From Bacteroidaceae bacterium (GTDB lineage: Bacteria; Bacteroidota; Bacteroidia; Bacteroidales; Bacteroidaceae), in assembly GCA_017447625.1 (NCBI GenBank), contig JAFSNB010000030.1:1-47341 (forward strand): a stretch of 47,341 nt of DNA, read 5' to 3'. Shown here piece after piece: positions 7,149-15,446 of this stretch. The position numbers were made by a program, and so were the translations under genes. Position 1 is the first letter of the stretch; the number at the start of each line of letters is the position of its first letter. Under the pieces are notes generated by a model. That model saw nothing but the letters and a program-made list of their open reading frames with translations. It had not been told where the DNA came from and made no database searches.

Positions 7149-9308
7149 ATGAAAGCAAAACACTTTGTTTTGCTGCTGTTGTGTATATGCACAACTGTGG
7201 CTGCACAGAATAATGAAGATTCTACTGATGTTTTTTTCCGACATCTGAATCTGAACGAAGTGACTGTGACGGGCGTTACGGGCAACACAAAACTGAAAAA
7301 CGCAACGGCCCCCGTGATAATTATATCACCTCAAGAGTTAAGGGCAACAGCCTCGACAAATATCATTGATGCGATTGCTCACCAGCCGGGAATCAGCCAA
7401 CTGACTACGGGCGGCAGTATTTCGAAGCCAATCATCCGCGGGTTGGGTTACAATCGTGTGGTGGTGATGAGCGAAGGCGTCAGGCAGGAGGGTCAGCAGT
7501 GGGGCGACGAGCACGGCGTAGAAGTTGACGGGAACAGCGTCGGTTCGGTGGAGATTCTGAAGGGCCCCGCCTCGCTGATGTATGGCTCTGATGCTATGGC
7601 AGGTGTGGTTATCCTTCATCCTCAGCCTACCCTTGTAGAAGGTGAAATACGAGCCAATGTCGGTTCTGAATATCAGACCAACAACGGTCTTTTCGGTTAT
7701 AGTTTGTCAGTGGCAGGCAACAAACGGGGCTTTGTGTGGGATGCCCGATTCAGTGGCAAAATGGCCCATGCTTATAAGAACCCGTATGACGGCTACGTAC
7801 CTGGCTCGCAGTTCCGTGAGTGGGCCGGACGATTGATGCTTGGTGTCAATAAATCATGGGGAAACTCGCGGTTGACGGCCTCGGTCTATCACCTGACGCC
7901 AAGCATTGTCGAAGGCGAGCGCAACGAAACAACGGGCGAGCTGGAATATGCAGAGGGTTGGACGGGTCATCAATACAGCAAAACACTACCCTTCCAGCAG
8001 GTGAAACACTACAAAGCCGTATGGGACAACACGCTGAACCTCTCGTCGGGTTATCTCAAAGCAATCATAGGCTACCAGCAAAACCAACGTCAGGAATATG
8101 AGAACAGTGAGGGTGAGTACGAGTTGTATTTCAAGATGCACACCCTGACTTATGACCTGCGCTATGTGACTGACGAATTCGGTGACGGTTGGAAACTTTC
8201 CACAGGCATCGGCGGCATGTACCAGAAGTCGGACAACAAGGGCGAGGAATACTTGATTCCCGACTACCGGCTGTTTGACTTTGGCATCTACGCAACTGTC
8301 ATGAAGACCTTCGGCGACCGCTGGACGTTGAGCGGTGGTATTCGCTATGACCATCGCCGTCTGCACGGTTACGCATTAGAGGAGGACGGTGCCTTGCGTT
8401 TCGCGGATTTTTCTCGCCATTTCAATGGCTTGACGGGCAGCTTAGGCACCGTATTCCACATTAATGATAACTTAAGCCTTAAGCTCAACCTCGCTCGCGG
8501 CTTCCGCACACCAAATATGAGCGAGCTGGCATCGAATGGCGTTCACGAAGGAAGCATTCGCTATGAAGTAGGTAGTCAGCAGTTGAAAGCCGAATACAGT
8601 CTGCAAGCGGACCTCGGACTTGATTTCAGCTCACGCTTTATTTCGGCACAAGTGGCCCTCTTTGCCAATAGAATCAACAACTACATCTTTATTAAAGGTG
8701 ATAACCGGAAGATTTCCGTTGACGATATGGATTATCCTGTCTATGCCTACACTCAAGGAGATGCCCGACTGTTGGGCTTCGAGGCTGGAGTAGATGTCCA
8801 CCCCATCCACTCCGTCCATTTCTCCAATACGTTTTCCTACGTTGATGCACAATTGCTTCACCAGCCTGCCGACAGCAAGTATATTCCCTTCACGCCAGCA
8901 CCCAAATGGACATCGGAGTTGAAGTGGGAACTGTTTCACCACTCGCACAGCACAATAAGTCATCATCATACTGCAAATGCAGTTCATCGCTCCCCGTTCA
9001 ACAACCTCTACATAGCCGCAGCTCTCGACTGCTATCTGAAACAGACGCACATCTACAGCGCCGACAATACAGAGACGGCAACCCCAGGATATGTCCTGCT
9101 CAACCTCTCGGCAGGCACCGATGTTCAGATAAAAGGCAAGAAGATAGCCGAATTGTATATCACAGCCGACAATTTGCTTAACAAGGGTTACCAAAGTCAT
9201 CTGAGCCGACTGAAATATGCAGCAGTGAATGTGATTACGGGCCGTCGTGGAGTCTATAACATGGGACGTAACATCACATTCAAGGTCGTGGTGCCCATAG
9301 CGTTTTAA
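7149..9308 (+). CDS. TonB-dependent outer-membrane receptor, likely metal or heme uptake
   Basis: 719 residues. Signal peptide to about residue 19 (MKAKHFVLLLLCICTTVAAQ). A TonB-box-like NEVTVTG (residues ~36-42) is followed by the plug domain with IRGLGYNRVVVMSEG, GDEHGVEVD, and VEILKGPASLMYGSDAMAGV, all classic for this superfamily; these plug features are those of the ZnuD/heme receptor group rather than SusC. The rest is the 22-strand barrel, ending in FKVVVPIAF with the terminal aromatic residue expected for barrel assembly. A His-rich segment HHSHSTISHHH lies near residues 596-606, in a likely surface loop, similar to ZnuD's metal-binding loops. Together with the His/Cys-rich neighbour this points to zinc or another transition metal. 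Confidence 0.88.
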   Translation: MKAKHFVLLLLCICTTVAAQNNEDSTDVFFRHLNLNEVTVTGVTGNTKLKNATAPVIIISPQELRATASTNIIDAIAHQPGISQLTTGGSISKPIIRGLGYNRVVVMSEGVRQEGQQWGDEHGVEVDGNSVGSVEILKGPASLMYGSDAMAGVVILHPQPTLVEGEIRANVGSEYQTNNGLFGYSLSVAGNKRGFVWDARFSGKMAHAYKNPYDGYVPGSQFREWAGRLMLGVNKSWGNSRLTASVYHLTPSIVEGERNETTGELEYAEGWTGHQYSKTLPFQQVKHYKAVWDNTLNLSSGYLKAIIGYQQNQRQEYENSEGEYELYFKMHTLTYDLRYVTDEFGDGWKLSTGIGGMYQKSDNKGEEYLIPDYRLFDFGIYATVMKTFGDRWTLSGGIRYDHRRLHGYALEEDGALRFADFSRHFNGLTGSLGTVFHINDNLSLKLNLARGFRTPNMSELASNGVHEGSIRYEVGSQQLKAEYSLQADLGLDFSSRFISAQVALFANRINNYIFIKGDNRKISVDDMDYPVYAYTQGDARLLGFEAGVDVHPIHSVHFSNTFSYVDAQLLHQPADSKYIPFTPAPKWTSELKWELFHHSHSTISHHHTANAVHRSPFNNLYIAAALDCYLKQTHIYSADNTETATPGYVLLNLSAGTDVQIKGKKIAELYITADNLLNKGYQSHLSRLKYAAVNVITGRRGVYNMGRNITFKVVVPIAF

Positions 9309-9323
9309 TTCACAATAAATCAT

Positions 9324-9360
9324 AAATCCCATGGCAAATTAATCATGCTTTGGGATTTTA
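9324..9360 (+). terminator. Possible terminator after the TonB receptor
   Basis: AAATCCCA (9324-9331) and TGGGATTT (9351-9358) form a perfect 8-bp stem with a 19-base loop, then TA. The T-tract is poor. Confidence 0.35.
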
Positions 9361-9364
9361 TGTG

Positions 9365-9372
9365 TATATTTG
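9365..9372 (+). promoter_or_regulatory. -7 promoter box of the glutathione peroxidase gene
   Basis: TATATTTG matches TAnnTTTG and lies 47 bases before the ATG at 9420. No clear TTTG -33 box at the standard spacing. Confidence 0.55.
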
Positions 9373-9419
9373 CCGCAGATTTTTAAGAAACGCATCAAAA
9401 ACAACTAACAAATACAACT

Positions 9420-9965
9420 ATGGCTAAGATTTATGATTTCAAGGCTCTGACGAGCAAGGGAAAGGAACTGGATTTCGCTCAGTTCGAAGGTAAGGTGCTG
9501 CTCATCGTCAACACCGCCAGCAAGTGTGGCTTCACACCTCAGTTCAAGGGACTGGAGGAAATGAACCAGAAATACAGAGATCAGGGATTGGTTATAATCG
9601 GCTTCCCCTGTAACCAGTTCAAGGAGCAGGATCCGGCTGAAGACAGCAAGATCGAGGAGTTCTGCCAGTTGAACTACGGCGTGACATTCCAGATCATGAA
9701 AAAAGGAGATGTCAACGGCCCCGAGGCTCAGCCCATCTTCGAGTATCTGAAATCACAGGCCCCCACAGAAGAGTACAACGGTCTGAAGGCCAAAGCCGCC
9801 AAAGCCCTCTTCAAGACCATCAGCAAGAGCGTGGAGAAGGACAGCGACATCAAGTGGAATTTCACCAAGTTCCTTATCTCGAAGGACGGCACAATAGTCA
9901 AGCGTTATGCTCCCACTACAGAACCTAAGGACTTCGAGAAGGACATTGAGGAGATGCTGAAATAA
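9420..9965 (+). CDS. gpx: Glutathione peroxidase family thiol peroxidase
   Basis: 181 residues, the usual family length. It has the peroxidatic Cys in NTASKCGFTPQF (residue ~37), the GFPCNQF motif with the second conserved region, and WNFTKF near the C-terminus (Gln and Trp of the catalytic tetrad). The position normally held by selenocysteine is Cys. Bacterial members mostly use thioredoxin rather than glutathione to reduce hydroperoxides in the cytoplasm. Its own promoter lies at 9365. The next gene starts 5 bp after its stop, so it probably leads a small operon. Confidence 0.92.
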   Translation: MAKIYDFKALTSKGKELDFAQFEGKVLLIVNTASKCGFTPQFKGLEEMNQKYRDQGLVIIGFPCNQFKEQDPAEDSKIEEFCQLNYGVTFQIMKKGDVNGPEAQPIFEYLKSQAPTEEYNGLKAKAAKALFKTISKSVEKDSDIKWNFTKFLISKDGTIVKRYAPTTEPKDFEKDIEEMLK

Positions 9966-9970
9966 ATATA

Positions 9971-10798
9971 ATGAGAAGACTTAAGACATTATTGCTGTTA
10001 GCCGTACTGGCTCTTTGCCTTACGGCGAGTAGCACCTCCTGTTCATCAAAACAGAACAACCCCTCGGAAATCGACTATCAGCCGACCATCAGCCGCATCC
10101 AGCAGCGCGGCACCTTGCTGGTGGGGACAACAGGCGACTATCGTCCGTTGTCTTTTCGTGAGGCAGACGGCACATACTGGGGCTTTTGCATCGAAATGGC
10201 CAGAGAGATAGCCAAGCGTCTGAACGTAGGCATACAGTTCGTTCAGACCTCATGGCCTACCCTCTCGGCAGATGTGCAGGCAGAGCCGCAGACCTTCGAC
10301 CTGGCTATTGGCGGAATCACCGTCACCGACGCCCGACGAGAGACCATGCTTATGAGCGACGGCTATCTGGCTAACGGAAAGACAATAATGTGCAGGGCTT
10401 CAGAAGCAGACCGCTACAAGTCGTTGGCAGACATAGACCAGCCTGCAGTCCGCGTGATGGTGAATCCCGGCGGACTGAACGAGAAGTTCGCCAACGAGAA
10501 TCTCACCCACGCAACAATTATTGTGCACCCCAAAAACGAGGAGATTCCGTCGCTTATAGCAGACAGCGTGGCCGACGTGATGATAACAGAAATAACAGAG
10601 GCTCCCTATTATGTACAGACTGACGCCCGCCTTGCAGCCCCTCTGTTGAACGAGCCATTTAACCACGGAGAAATCGGAGTGCTTATGCGTCAGGGGCAAG
10701 AAGACCTGCTACAGATGGTAAATGACATCATCAGTCAGATGAAGTCCGACGGCTCCCTCCGCCTCCTGCATGAGAAATACGGACTATACTACGAATAA
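9971..10798 (+). CDS. Periplasmic PheC-like cyclohexadienyl dehydratase / solute-binding lipoprotein
   Basis: 275 residues. Signal peptide with Leu/Ala core and a Ser-rich end (TASSTSC, Cys ~24), probably a lipoprotein. The mature part is a type-2 periplasmic binding fold and carries motifs shared with PheC (cyclohexadienyl/arogenate dehydratase): TTGDYRPLSFRE, SWPTL, AIGGITVTDARRE, VMVNPGGLNEKFA and VMITEITEA. PheC converts prephenate or arogenate to phenylpyruvate or phenylalanine. The motifs fit PheC better than a generic amino-acid binding protein, and no ABC permease or ATPase gene is adjacent. The N-P-G-G-x-N-E element is the strongest evidence. Enzymatic activity remains to be shown. 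Confidence 0.72.
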   Translation: MRRLKTLLLLAVLALCLTASSTSCSSKQNNPSEIDYQPTISRIQQRGTLLVGTTGDYRPLSFREADGTYWGFCIEMAREIAKRLNVGIQFVQTSWPTLSADVQAEPQTFDLAIGGITVTDARRETMLMSDGYLANGKTIMCRASEADRYKSLADIDQPAVRVMVNPGGLNEKFANENLTHATIIVHPKNEEIPSLIADSVADVMITEITEAPYYVQTDARLAAPLLNEPFNHGEIGVLMRQGQEDLLQMVNDIISQMKSDGSLRLLHEKYGLYYE

Positions 10799-10805
10799 AG
10801 AATAA

Positions 10806-11354
10806 ATGAACAGTGCAAAGACTTTGGATGAGATTGCAGCCGTGCGCCGCAGCATCCGCAAATACGACGGCTCGAAGGATGTGAGCCGAGAGGAGTTGGA
10901 AACCATAATCAGGTTCGCACAAGAGGCGCCGTCGTGGAAGAACCAGCAGACGAGCCGCTATCACGTGGTGTGCAACCCGGACATCATAGCCAAACTGCGC
11001 GAGTGTCTCGGAGGCACGAACCCGCAAAAGACCGAAGGGACAAAAGCGCTCATAGTCACTACCTTCCGCCGCAACATCGTGGGTTTCAACCGCGAGGGCG
11101 TGCCCGACAACGAAGTGGGCAACGGATGGGGATTCTATGACCTGGGACTGCAGAACGCCTACCTGCTACTGAAAGCCGCCGAAGAGGGACTGGACACTCT
11201 GGTGATTGGCATCCGCGACGAACCGTCGATACGCGCTCTGCTGAACATTCCTGAGGATGAGACTATCGCTGCCGTTATTGCTGTGGGTCACCGCGCCGAA
11301 GAGCCTCAGCGCCCGCCACGAAAAGAACTGGAAAAAATCGCTACGTTCTATTAA
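10806..11354 (+). CDS. Nitroreductase-family FMN oxidoreductase
   Basis: 182 residues. The N-terminal RRSIRKYD is the FMN-binding Arg motif of the family; PSWKNQQTSRYHVV is the usual P-S-x-x-N-x-Q flavin/dimer element; GNGWGFYDLGLQNAYLLLKAAEEGL is the central helix, and GIRD-EPSIRALLNIPEDE-AVIAVGH the C-terminal signature. Cytoplasmic NAD(P)H-dependent reduction of quinones, nitro compounds or similar; the physiological substrate is unknown. Starts 7 bp after the PheC-like gene, so likely co-transcribed with it. Its stop is followed directly by the 7-bp repeat array that separates it from the PHP gene. Confidence 0.85.
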   Translation: MNSAKTLDEIAAVRRSIRKYDGSKDVSREELETIIRFAQEAPSWKNQQTSRYHVVCNPDIIAKLRECLGGTNPQKTEGTKALIVTTFRRNIVGFNREGVPDNEVGNGWGFYDLGLQNAYLLLKAAEEGLDTLVIGIRDEPSIRALLNIPEDETIAAVIAVGHRAEEPQRPPRKELEKIATFY

Positions 11355-11361
11355 GGCCGCT

Positions 11362-11527
11362 AAATGTTCAATGGTCAATGCTCAATGTTCAATGGTCAAT
11401 GCTCAATGGTCAATGCTCAATGGTCAATGTTCAATGGTCAATGTTCAATGGTCAATGTTCAATGGTCAATGTTCAATGGTCAATGTTCAATGGTCAATGT
11501 TCAATGGTCAATGTTCAATGGTCAATG
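11362..11527. repeat. 7-bp tandem array, ~23 units of TCAATGN
   Basis: Units TCAATGG, TCAATGT and TCAATGC alternate without a break and fill the spacer between the nitroreductase stop and the PHP start. Every unit contains an ATG, and since the period is 7 the ATGs cycle through all three frames. The last unit supplies the ATG of the PHP gene itself. Confidence 0.95.
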
Positions 11528-12244
11528 AAAAAGCCTCTTATAGATTTACATACGCATACGATAGCCTCGGGGCACGCTTACAGCACGATTCAGGAGATGG
11601 CCAAAGCTGCGGCGGAGCGGGGGATTCAGATCCTCGGCATCACGGAGCACGCCCCTACCCTGCCCGGTAGCTGTGACAGCATCTATTTCCGTAACCTGCA
11701 TGTAGTGCCGCGCGAGATGTACGGCGTTCGACTGCTGCTCGGAGCGGAACTGAATATTCTGGACTACACGGGTCGGCTGGATTTGGACGAGAAGCACTAC
11801 CGATTCATGGACATCCGCATCGCAGGCATACATATCCTGTGCTGGAAGGGCGGCACTCGCGAGCAGAACACCGAAGGGCTGATTAACGCCATACGTAACC
11901 CCTGGACTCATATCATCAGTCACCCGGGCGACGGCACGGCTGAGCTGGATTTCGAACCGATAGTGCTGGCGGCACGCGACACACACACGCTGTTGGAAAT
12001 CAACTCCTCGAGTCTGATTCCGATGCGCAACAAAGAGCAGGCCCGACCGAACAATCTGGAGATTCTGCGCCTGTGTAAACGTTACGACGTGCCTGTTATA
12101 CTGGGGTCGGACGCGCACATCTCCTTCTCTATTGCCGACTATCGCTATGCGCTGCCCCTACTCGAAGAGACTGACTTCCCCGACGAGCTGGTTATGAACT
12201 GGCAACCGGAGAAAACACTTGAGTATATGGGGATTGAACATTAA
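11525..12244 (+). CDS. PHP-domain phosphatase (YcdX-like)
   Basis: 239 residues from the ATG at 11525, the normal length for the YcdX/PHP phosphatase family. Metal-binding motifs in order: DLHTHTIASGHAYS (residues ~6-19), GITEHAP (~38-44), GAELNI (~74), AGIHI (~99), ISHPGDG (~133), LEINSSS (~160) and LGSDAHIS (~198). These supply the His/Asp ligands of a trinuclear metal site that hydrolyses phosphoesters. The frame stays open upstream through the 7-bp array to 11378, with several in-frame ATGs that would add repeat-derived peptides (WSMFNGQCSMVN); the conserved domain begins at MKKPLIDLHTH, so 11525 is preferred. Confidence 0.88.
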   Translation: MKKPLIDLHTHTIASGHAYSTIQEMAKAAAERGIQILGITEHAPTLPGSCDSIYFRNLHVVPREMYGVRLLLGAELNILDYTGRLDLDEKHYRFMDIRIAGIHILCWKGGTREQNTEGLINAIRNPWTHIISHPGDGTAELDFEPIVLAARDTHTLLEINSSSLIPMRNKEQARPNNLEILRLCKRYDVPVILGSDAHISFSIADYRYALPLLEETDFPDELVMNWQPEKTLEYMGIEH

Positions 12245-12249
12245 GCGGT

Positions 12250-12723
12250 TCACTCCCGCCACCACATCGAGGTGGGATAGCGCCAGGAGTCTTCAAGACA
12301 CTCGGGATAAGTGACGCCTGAAAGCACCATAAGAACGGAATTGGGTTCGTGGGCTTTCAGGCAGTTTGCATATCCGGGCGGCACACACACAATCTTACTT
12401 TCCTTATCGGTGAGCTCTACGAAGTAAGGCTCCAAATCGGGCGACGGGTTCTCCCAGTCGTCGGGCCGCACGAAACCCATGCGGAAGGCTCCGCGAACAC
12501 AGTAAAACCATTTACGTTCGAACTGATGTCCGTGCCACCCGCGAATTATACCCGGGTTGGGGTGATGAATGAAATAGACGCGCTCCACACCCGGGAAGCG
12601 GAAATCGTTGAGCGACGTAATCAGTCCGCGATGGTCTGAGAATATCTCGCCCAGAACTACGATTGGCTCGTCCGATGTCTGCGCCTCGGACATCGTGCCG
12701 ACATGAACAGTTTTTGTCAACAT
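12250..12723 (-). CDS. RmlC-like cupin, sugar 3,5-epimerase type
   Basis: 157 residues. A dTDP-sugar epimerase-like cupin: FSDHRGLITSLND at the start, then VERVYFIHHPNPGIIRGWHGH, FERKWFYCVRGAFRMGFV and CVPPGYANCLKAHEPNSVLMV. The G-W-H-G-H segment replaces the RGLHYQ of classic RmlC enzymes and provides the active-site His. Such proteins act on nucleotide sugars for surface polysaccharide synthesis. No other sugar genes are close by; it is convergent with the PHP gene (5 bp apart). Exact substrate unknown. Confidence 0.7.
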   Translation of the reverse strand: MLTKTVHVGTMSEAQTSDEPIVVLGEIFSDHRGLITSLNDFRFPGVERVYFIHHPNPGIIRGWHGHQFERKWFYCVRGAFRMGFVRPDDWENPSPDLEPYFVELTDKESKIVCVPPGYANCLKAHEPNSVLMVLSGVTYPECLEDSWRYPTSMWWRE

Positions 12724-12735
12724 ATATTTTTAAAC

Positions 12736-12912
12736 AACGGATTTAACGGATTTAACGGATTTAACGGATTAGGCTGCGCGGTGATGTTTATAGTTTTAGC
12801 TTAAGCGGCCTTCTTTTTGACGTTATACCGTTATTCCGTTATATCGTTATTACGCCGGGCCGCGTAGCCCAATTATGCATTATGAATTATGAATTGTGAA
12901 TTAAGAATTAAC
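12736..12912. repeat. Three consecutive short-period arrays (9, 8 and 7 bp)
   Basis: 12736-12770 has AACGGATTT units (period 9); 12812-12853 has CGTTATNN units (period 8); 12872-12912 has ATTATGA-type units (period 7). They fill the 191-bp spacer between the cupin gene and murF-alr. No promoter box was recognised here. Confidence 0.8.
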
Positions 12913-12914
12913 CT

Positions 12915-15446
12915 TTACTCCCAATAATATATGCGTTTAACGCGCGGGGAGACGGAGGTGAGGATTTCGTATGGGATAGTGTCTATGGCTTCAGCTAAGA
13001 CTGAGGGAGGGAGTTCGGGACCGAAGATGAGCACGGGATCGCCCTCCTCACAAGGAATGTCGGTGACATCTATCATACACACATCCATGCAGATGTTGCC
13101 GATATACGGCGCCTTCTTCCCCGCCACCAGACAATAGCCGTTACCACATCCGAGATGGCGATTTAGGCCGTCGGCATATCCAATGGGGATTGCGGCTATG
13201 CGACTGTCACGAGTGAGATGTCCGCGACGTGAATAGCCCACAGTCTCCTCTTTCGGAACCTCGCGAATCTGGAGGATTGTGGTTTTGAGGGTGGAGATGG
13301 GAGTCAGAGGAGAGTTGACAGTTGACATTTGAGAGTTGACAGTCGGAGTGATGGGATTTACTCCGTAGAGGCCGAGGCCGAGACGTACCATATCCAGATG
13401 ACGCTCGGGGAAGTGCTCGATGCCGGCGGAGTTGCAGATGTGGCGCAGGATATGATGCGGGAAGGAGGCCTGCAGCTGCTCGGAAGCGCGCAGGAAACGG
13501 TCGAACTGAATGGCAGAGAACATATCGAACTCCTCGCTGTCTGAACCCACGAAATGGCTGAACACGCTGCGCGGAATTAGAGCCGTCTGTGACGTGAGCA
13601 GATGAATCACCTCTGCGAGGTCGCGTTCCGGGTCGAAGCCCAGACGATGCATACCGGTGTCCAATTTCAGATGAATGGGATAATTGGTGATACCGGCACG
13701 CTCGGCGGTGTGAATCAGCGCTTTGAGCAGACGGAAAGAATAGACTTCCGGCTCAAGACGGAACTCGAAGAGGGTGTGGAAAGACGACATCTCGGGGTTC
13801 ATCACGATGATGTTCGAGGTGATTCCGGCGCGGCGCAACTCGGCACCCTCGTCAGCCACAGCCACAGCCAGATAATCGACTCCGGCGGCCTGCAGCGTCT
13901 TGGCAACCTCAACGGCTCCGGCTCCGTAGGCGGAGGCTTTCACCATGCAGACCATCTTCGTCTCGGGTCGCATAAACGAACGGTAGTAGCGCAGGTTCTC
14001 CGTCAGAGCGGCGAGATTCACCTCAAGGATAGTCTCGTGAACACGCTTCTCAAGCGCTTCGGTGATATGCTCGAAGCGGAACGAGCGTGCACCCTTGATG
14101 AGGATTACGCGGTTGCTCAATGACTCGAAGAGTTCCGAAGAGAGGAAGTCGGAGGTTGAAGGGAAAAGGGATGGGCGGCCCCCTTGCCCCCCGGAGGGGG
14201 GAGTTGAGAGTACGTCTCCTGCGAGGGATTTCATAGCCGCGCTGATTTCCGGCCCAATGCCAATGAGCTCCTCTATGCCATATTGCTGAACAAGCTCGAG
14301 AACATGCTTGTAGAGATCCATGAGACCAAGGCCCGTCTGCTTGATGTCCGAGAGGATGAGAGTGCGGCGGCGGCCTGCCTGATCCGGACGGCGGCGCATG
14401 AAATCGAGCGCAATCTCCAAGGAGTTGAGGTCGCTGTTGTAAGAGTCCGTGATGAGGGTGCAGCCGTGCAGACCTTCTTTCACCTCAAGACGCATAGCCA
14501 CGGGCTCGAGGCGTGACATACGCTGCGAAATCTTGTCCGGATTAAGGCCAAGACTGAGGCAGGCGCAGAGACAATGTATGGCGTCCTCTATACTGGCGTC
14601 GTCGATAAACGGCAGGGTGAAACTTCCGGAGGCGTTCTGTCCTTTGTATGAAACCTCGGTGGAGGTGTTCCCCTTCGAAACATTATCTATATATATAGGA
14701 GCCGAGGAATCTGTGGAGCTCCATCCGATGAGCTGGCAATTGAAATCTGAACGGGAGATGCAGTCGCTGATGAGCTCATCGTCGGCGTGATAAATCAGAG
14801 TCTTCACATCACGGAACAGGCGCAGTTTGTTCATACATTTCTCGCGGCGCGAACCGAAATTCTCGTCGTGTGCCGGCCCAATGCACGTGAGGATGCCGAT
14901 GGTGGGCTGGATTATCGACTGCAAAGCATCCATATATCCAGGGTCGGAGATTCCGGCCTCGAAGATGCCGAGCGTGGTTGTCTGCTCCAAGCGCCACACG
15001 GACAGAGGCACGCCGAGCTGGGAGTTCCACGAGCGGGGTGAACGCGTCACGGTCTCGTCATCGGCCGTCAGCTGGTAGAGCCATTCCTTAACTATGGTCT
15101 TGCCGTTGCTGCCCGTGATGCCTACGATGGGGATGTCAAAGCGCTCGCGGTGGCTGCGTGCAAGCTGCTGTAAAGCGGTCATCGTGGAGGCCACACGCAG
15201 GTAGTTGGCATCCGGCATAAGCATCTCCGGCAGATGTTCAACGACGAAATTGCGCACCCCGCGACGATAGAGTTCTCCGATGAAGCGGTGGCCGTCGTTC
15301 TTGCTTGTGCGGATTGCGAAGAAGAGGCTCTCCTCGGGGAACGTGAGCGAGCGGCTGTCGGTAAGCAGCCAGTCGATATCTGCTTTCGCGGTGCCAACGC
15401 GCTCGGCACCGATGATGTCTGAGATGGATTGAATAGTATATGTCAT
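12915..15446 (-). CDS. murF-alr: MurF-Alr fusion: UDP-MurNAc-tripeptide D-Ala-D-Ala ligase / alanine racemase
   Basis: 843 residues, two cytoplasmic enzymes of peptidoglycan synthesis in one chain, as is usual in Bacteroidetes. MurF part (~1-450): ATP-binding GITGSNGKTIVKEWL (residues ~109-123), GIFEAGISDPG, ITDSYNSDLNS. Alr part (~470-843): EVNLAALTENL, PLP-lysine motif MVKASAYGAGAVE, LKLDTGMHRLGF, AAIPIGYADGL and NICMDVCMIDVTD. Two insertions of repeat DNA lie inside the frame: a C-run/G-run element giving STPPSGGQGGRPS between the ligase domain's end segments, and a 7-bp array giving TVNSQMSTVNSP in the racemase domain. Both keep the frame. Starts in a 4-bp overlap with the GSCFA gene stop. 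Confidence 0.93.
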   Translation of the reverse strand: MTYTIQSISDIIGAERVGTAKADIDWLLTDSRSLTFPEESLFFAIRTSKNDGHRFIGELYRRGVRNFVVEHLPEMLMPDANYLRVASTMTALQQLARSHRERFDIPIVGITGSNGKTIVKEWLYQLTADDETVTRSPRSWNSQLGVPLSVWRLEQTTTLGIFEAGISDPGYMDALQSIIQPTIGILTCIGPAHDENFGSRREKCMNKLRLFRDVKTLIYHADDELISDCISRSDFNCQLIGWSSTDSSAPIYIDNVSKGNTSTEVSYKGQNASGSFTLPFIDDASIEDAIHCLCACLSLGLNPDKISQRMSRLEPVAMRLEVKEGLHGCTLITDSYNSDLNSLEIALDFMRRRPDQAGRRRTLILSDIKQTGLGLMDLYKHVLELVQQYGIEELIGIGPEISAAMKSLAGDVLSTPPSGGQGGRPSLFPSTSDFLSSELFESLSNRVILIKGARSFRFEHITEALEKRVHETILEVNLAALTENLRYYRSFMRPETKMVCMVKASAYGAGAVEVAKTLQAAGVDYLAVAVADEGAELRRAGITSNIIVMNPEMSSFHTLFEFRLEPEVYSFRLLKALIHTAERAGITNYPIHLKLDTGMHRLGFDPERDLAEVIHLLTSQTALIPRSVFSHFVGSDSEEFDMFSAIQFDRFLRASEQLQASFPHHILRHICNSAGIEHFPERHLDMVRLGLGLYGVNPITPTVNSQMSTVNSPLTPISTLKTTILQIREVPKEETVGYSRRGHLTRDSRIAAIPIGYADGLNRHLGCGNGYCLVAGKKAPYIGNICMDVCMIDVTDIPCEEGDPVLIFGPELPPSVLAEAIDTIPYEILTSVSPRVKRIYYWE
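13310..13344. repeat. Five 7-bp units inside murF-alr
   Basis: GAGAGTT, GACAGTT, GACATTT, GAGAGTT, GACAGTC: five exact heptamers. On the coding strand they encode TVNSQMSTVNSP in the racemase domain. The 35-bp length is compatible with the frame only together with flanking changes. Confidence 0.9.
14175..14206. repeat. C-run/G-run element inside murF-alr
   Basis: GGCGGCCCCCTTGCCCCCCGGAGGGGGG contains a CCCCCC-GG-A-GGGGGG hairpin plus an extra C-run. On the coding strand it gives PPSGGQGGRPS at the end of the MurF part. Confidence 0.85.

Noticed and set aside
11362-11527. CRISPR array
   Set aside because: Units are contiguous heptamers without unique spacers; no cas genes in the window.
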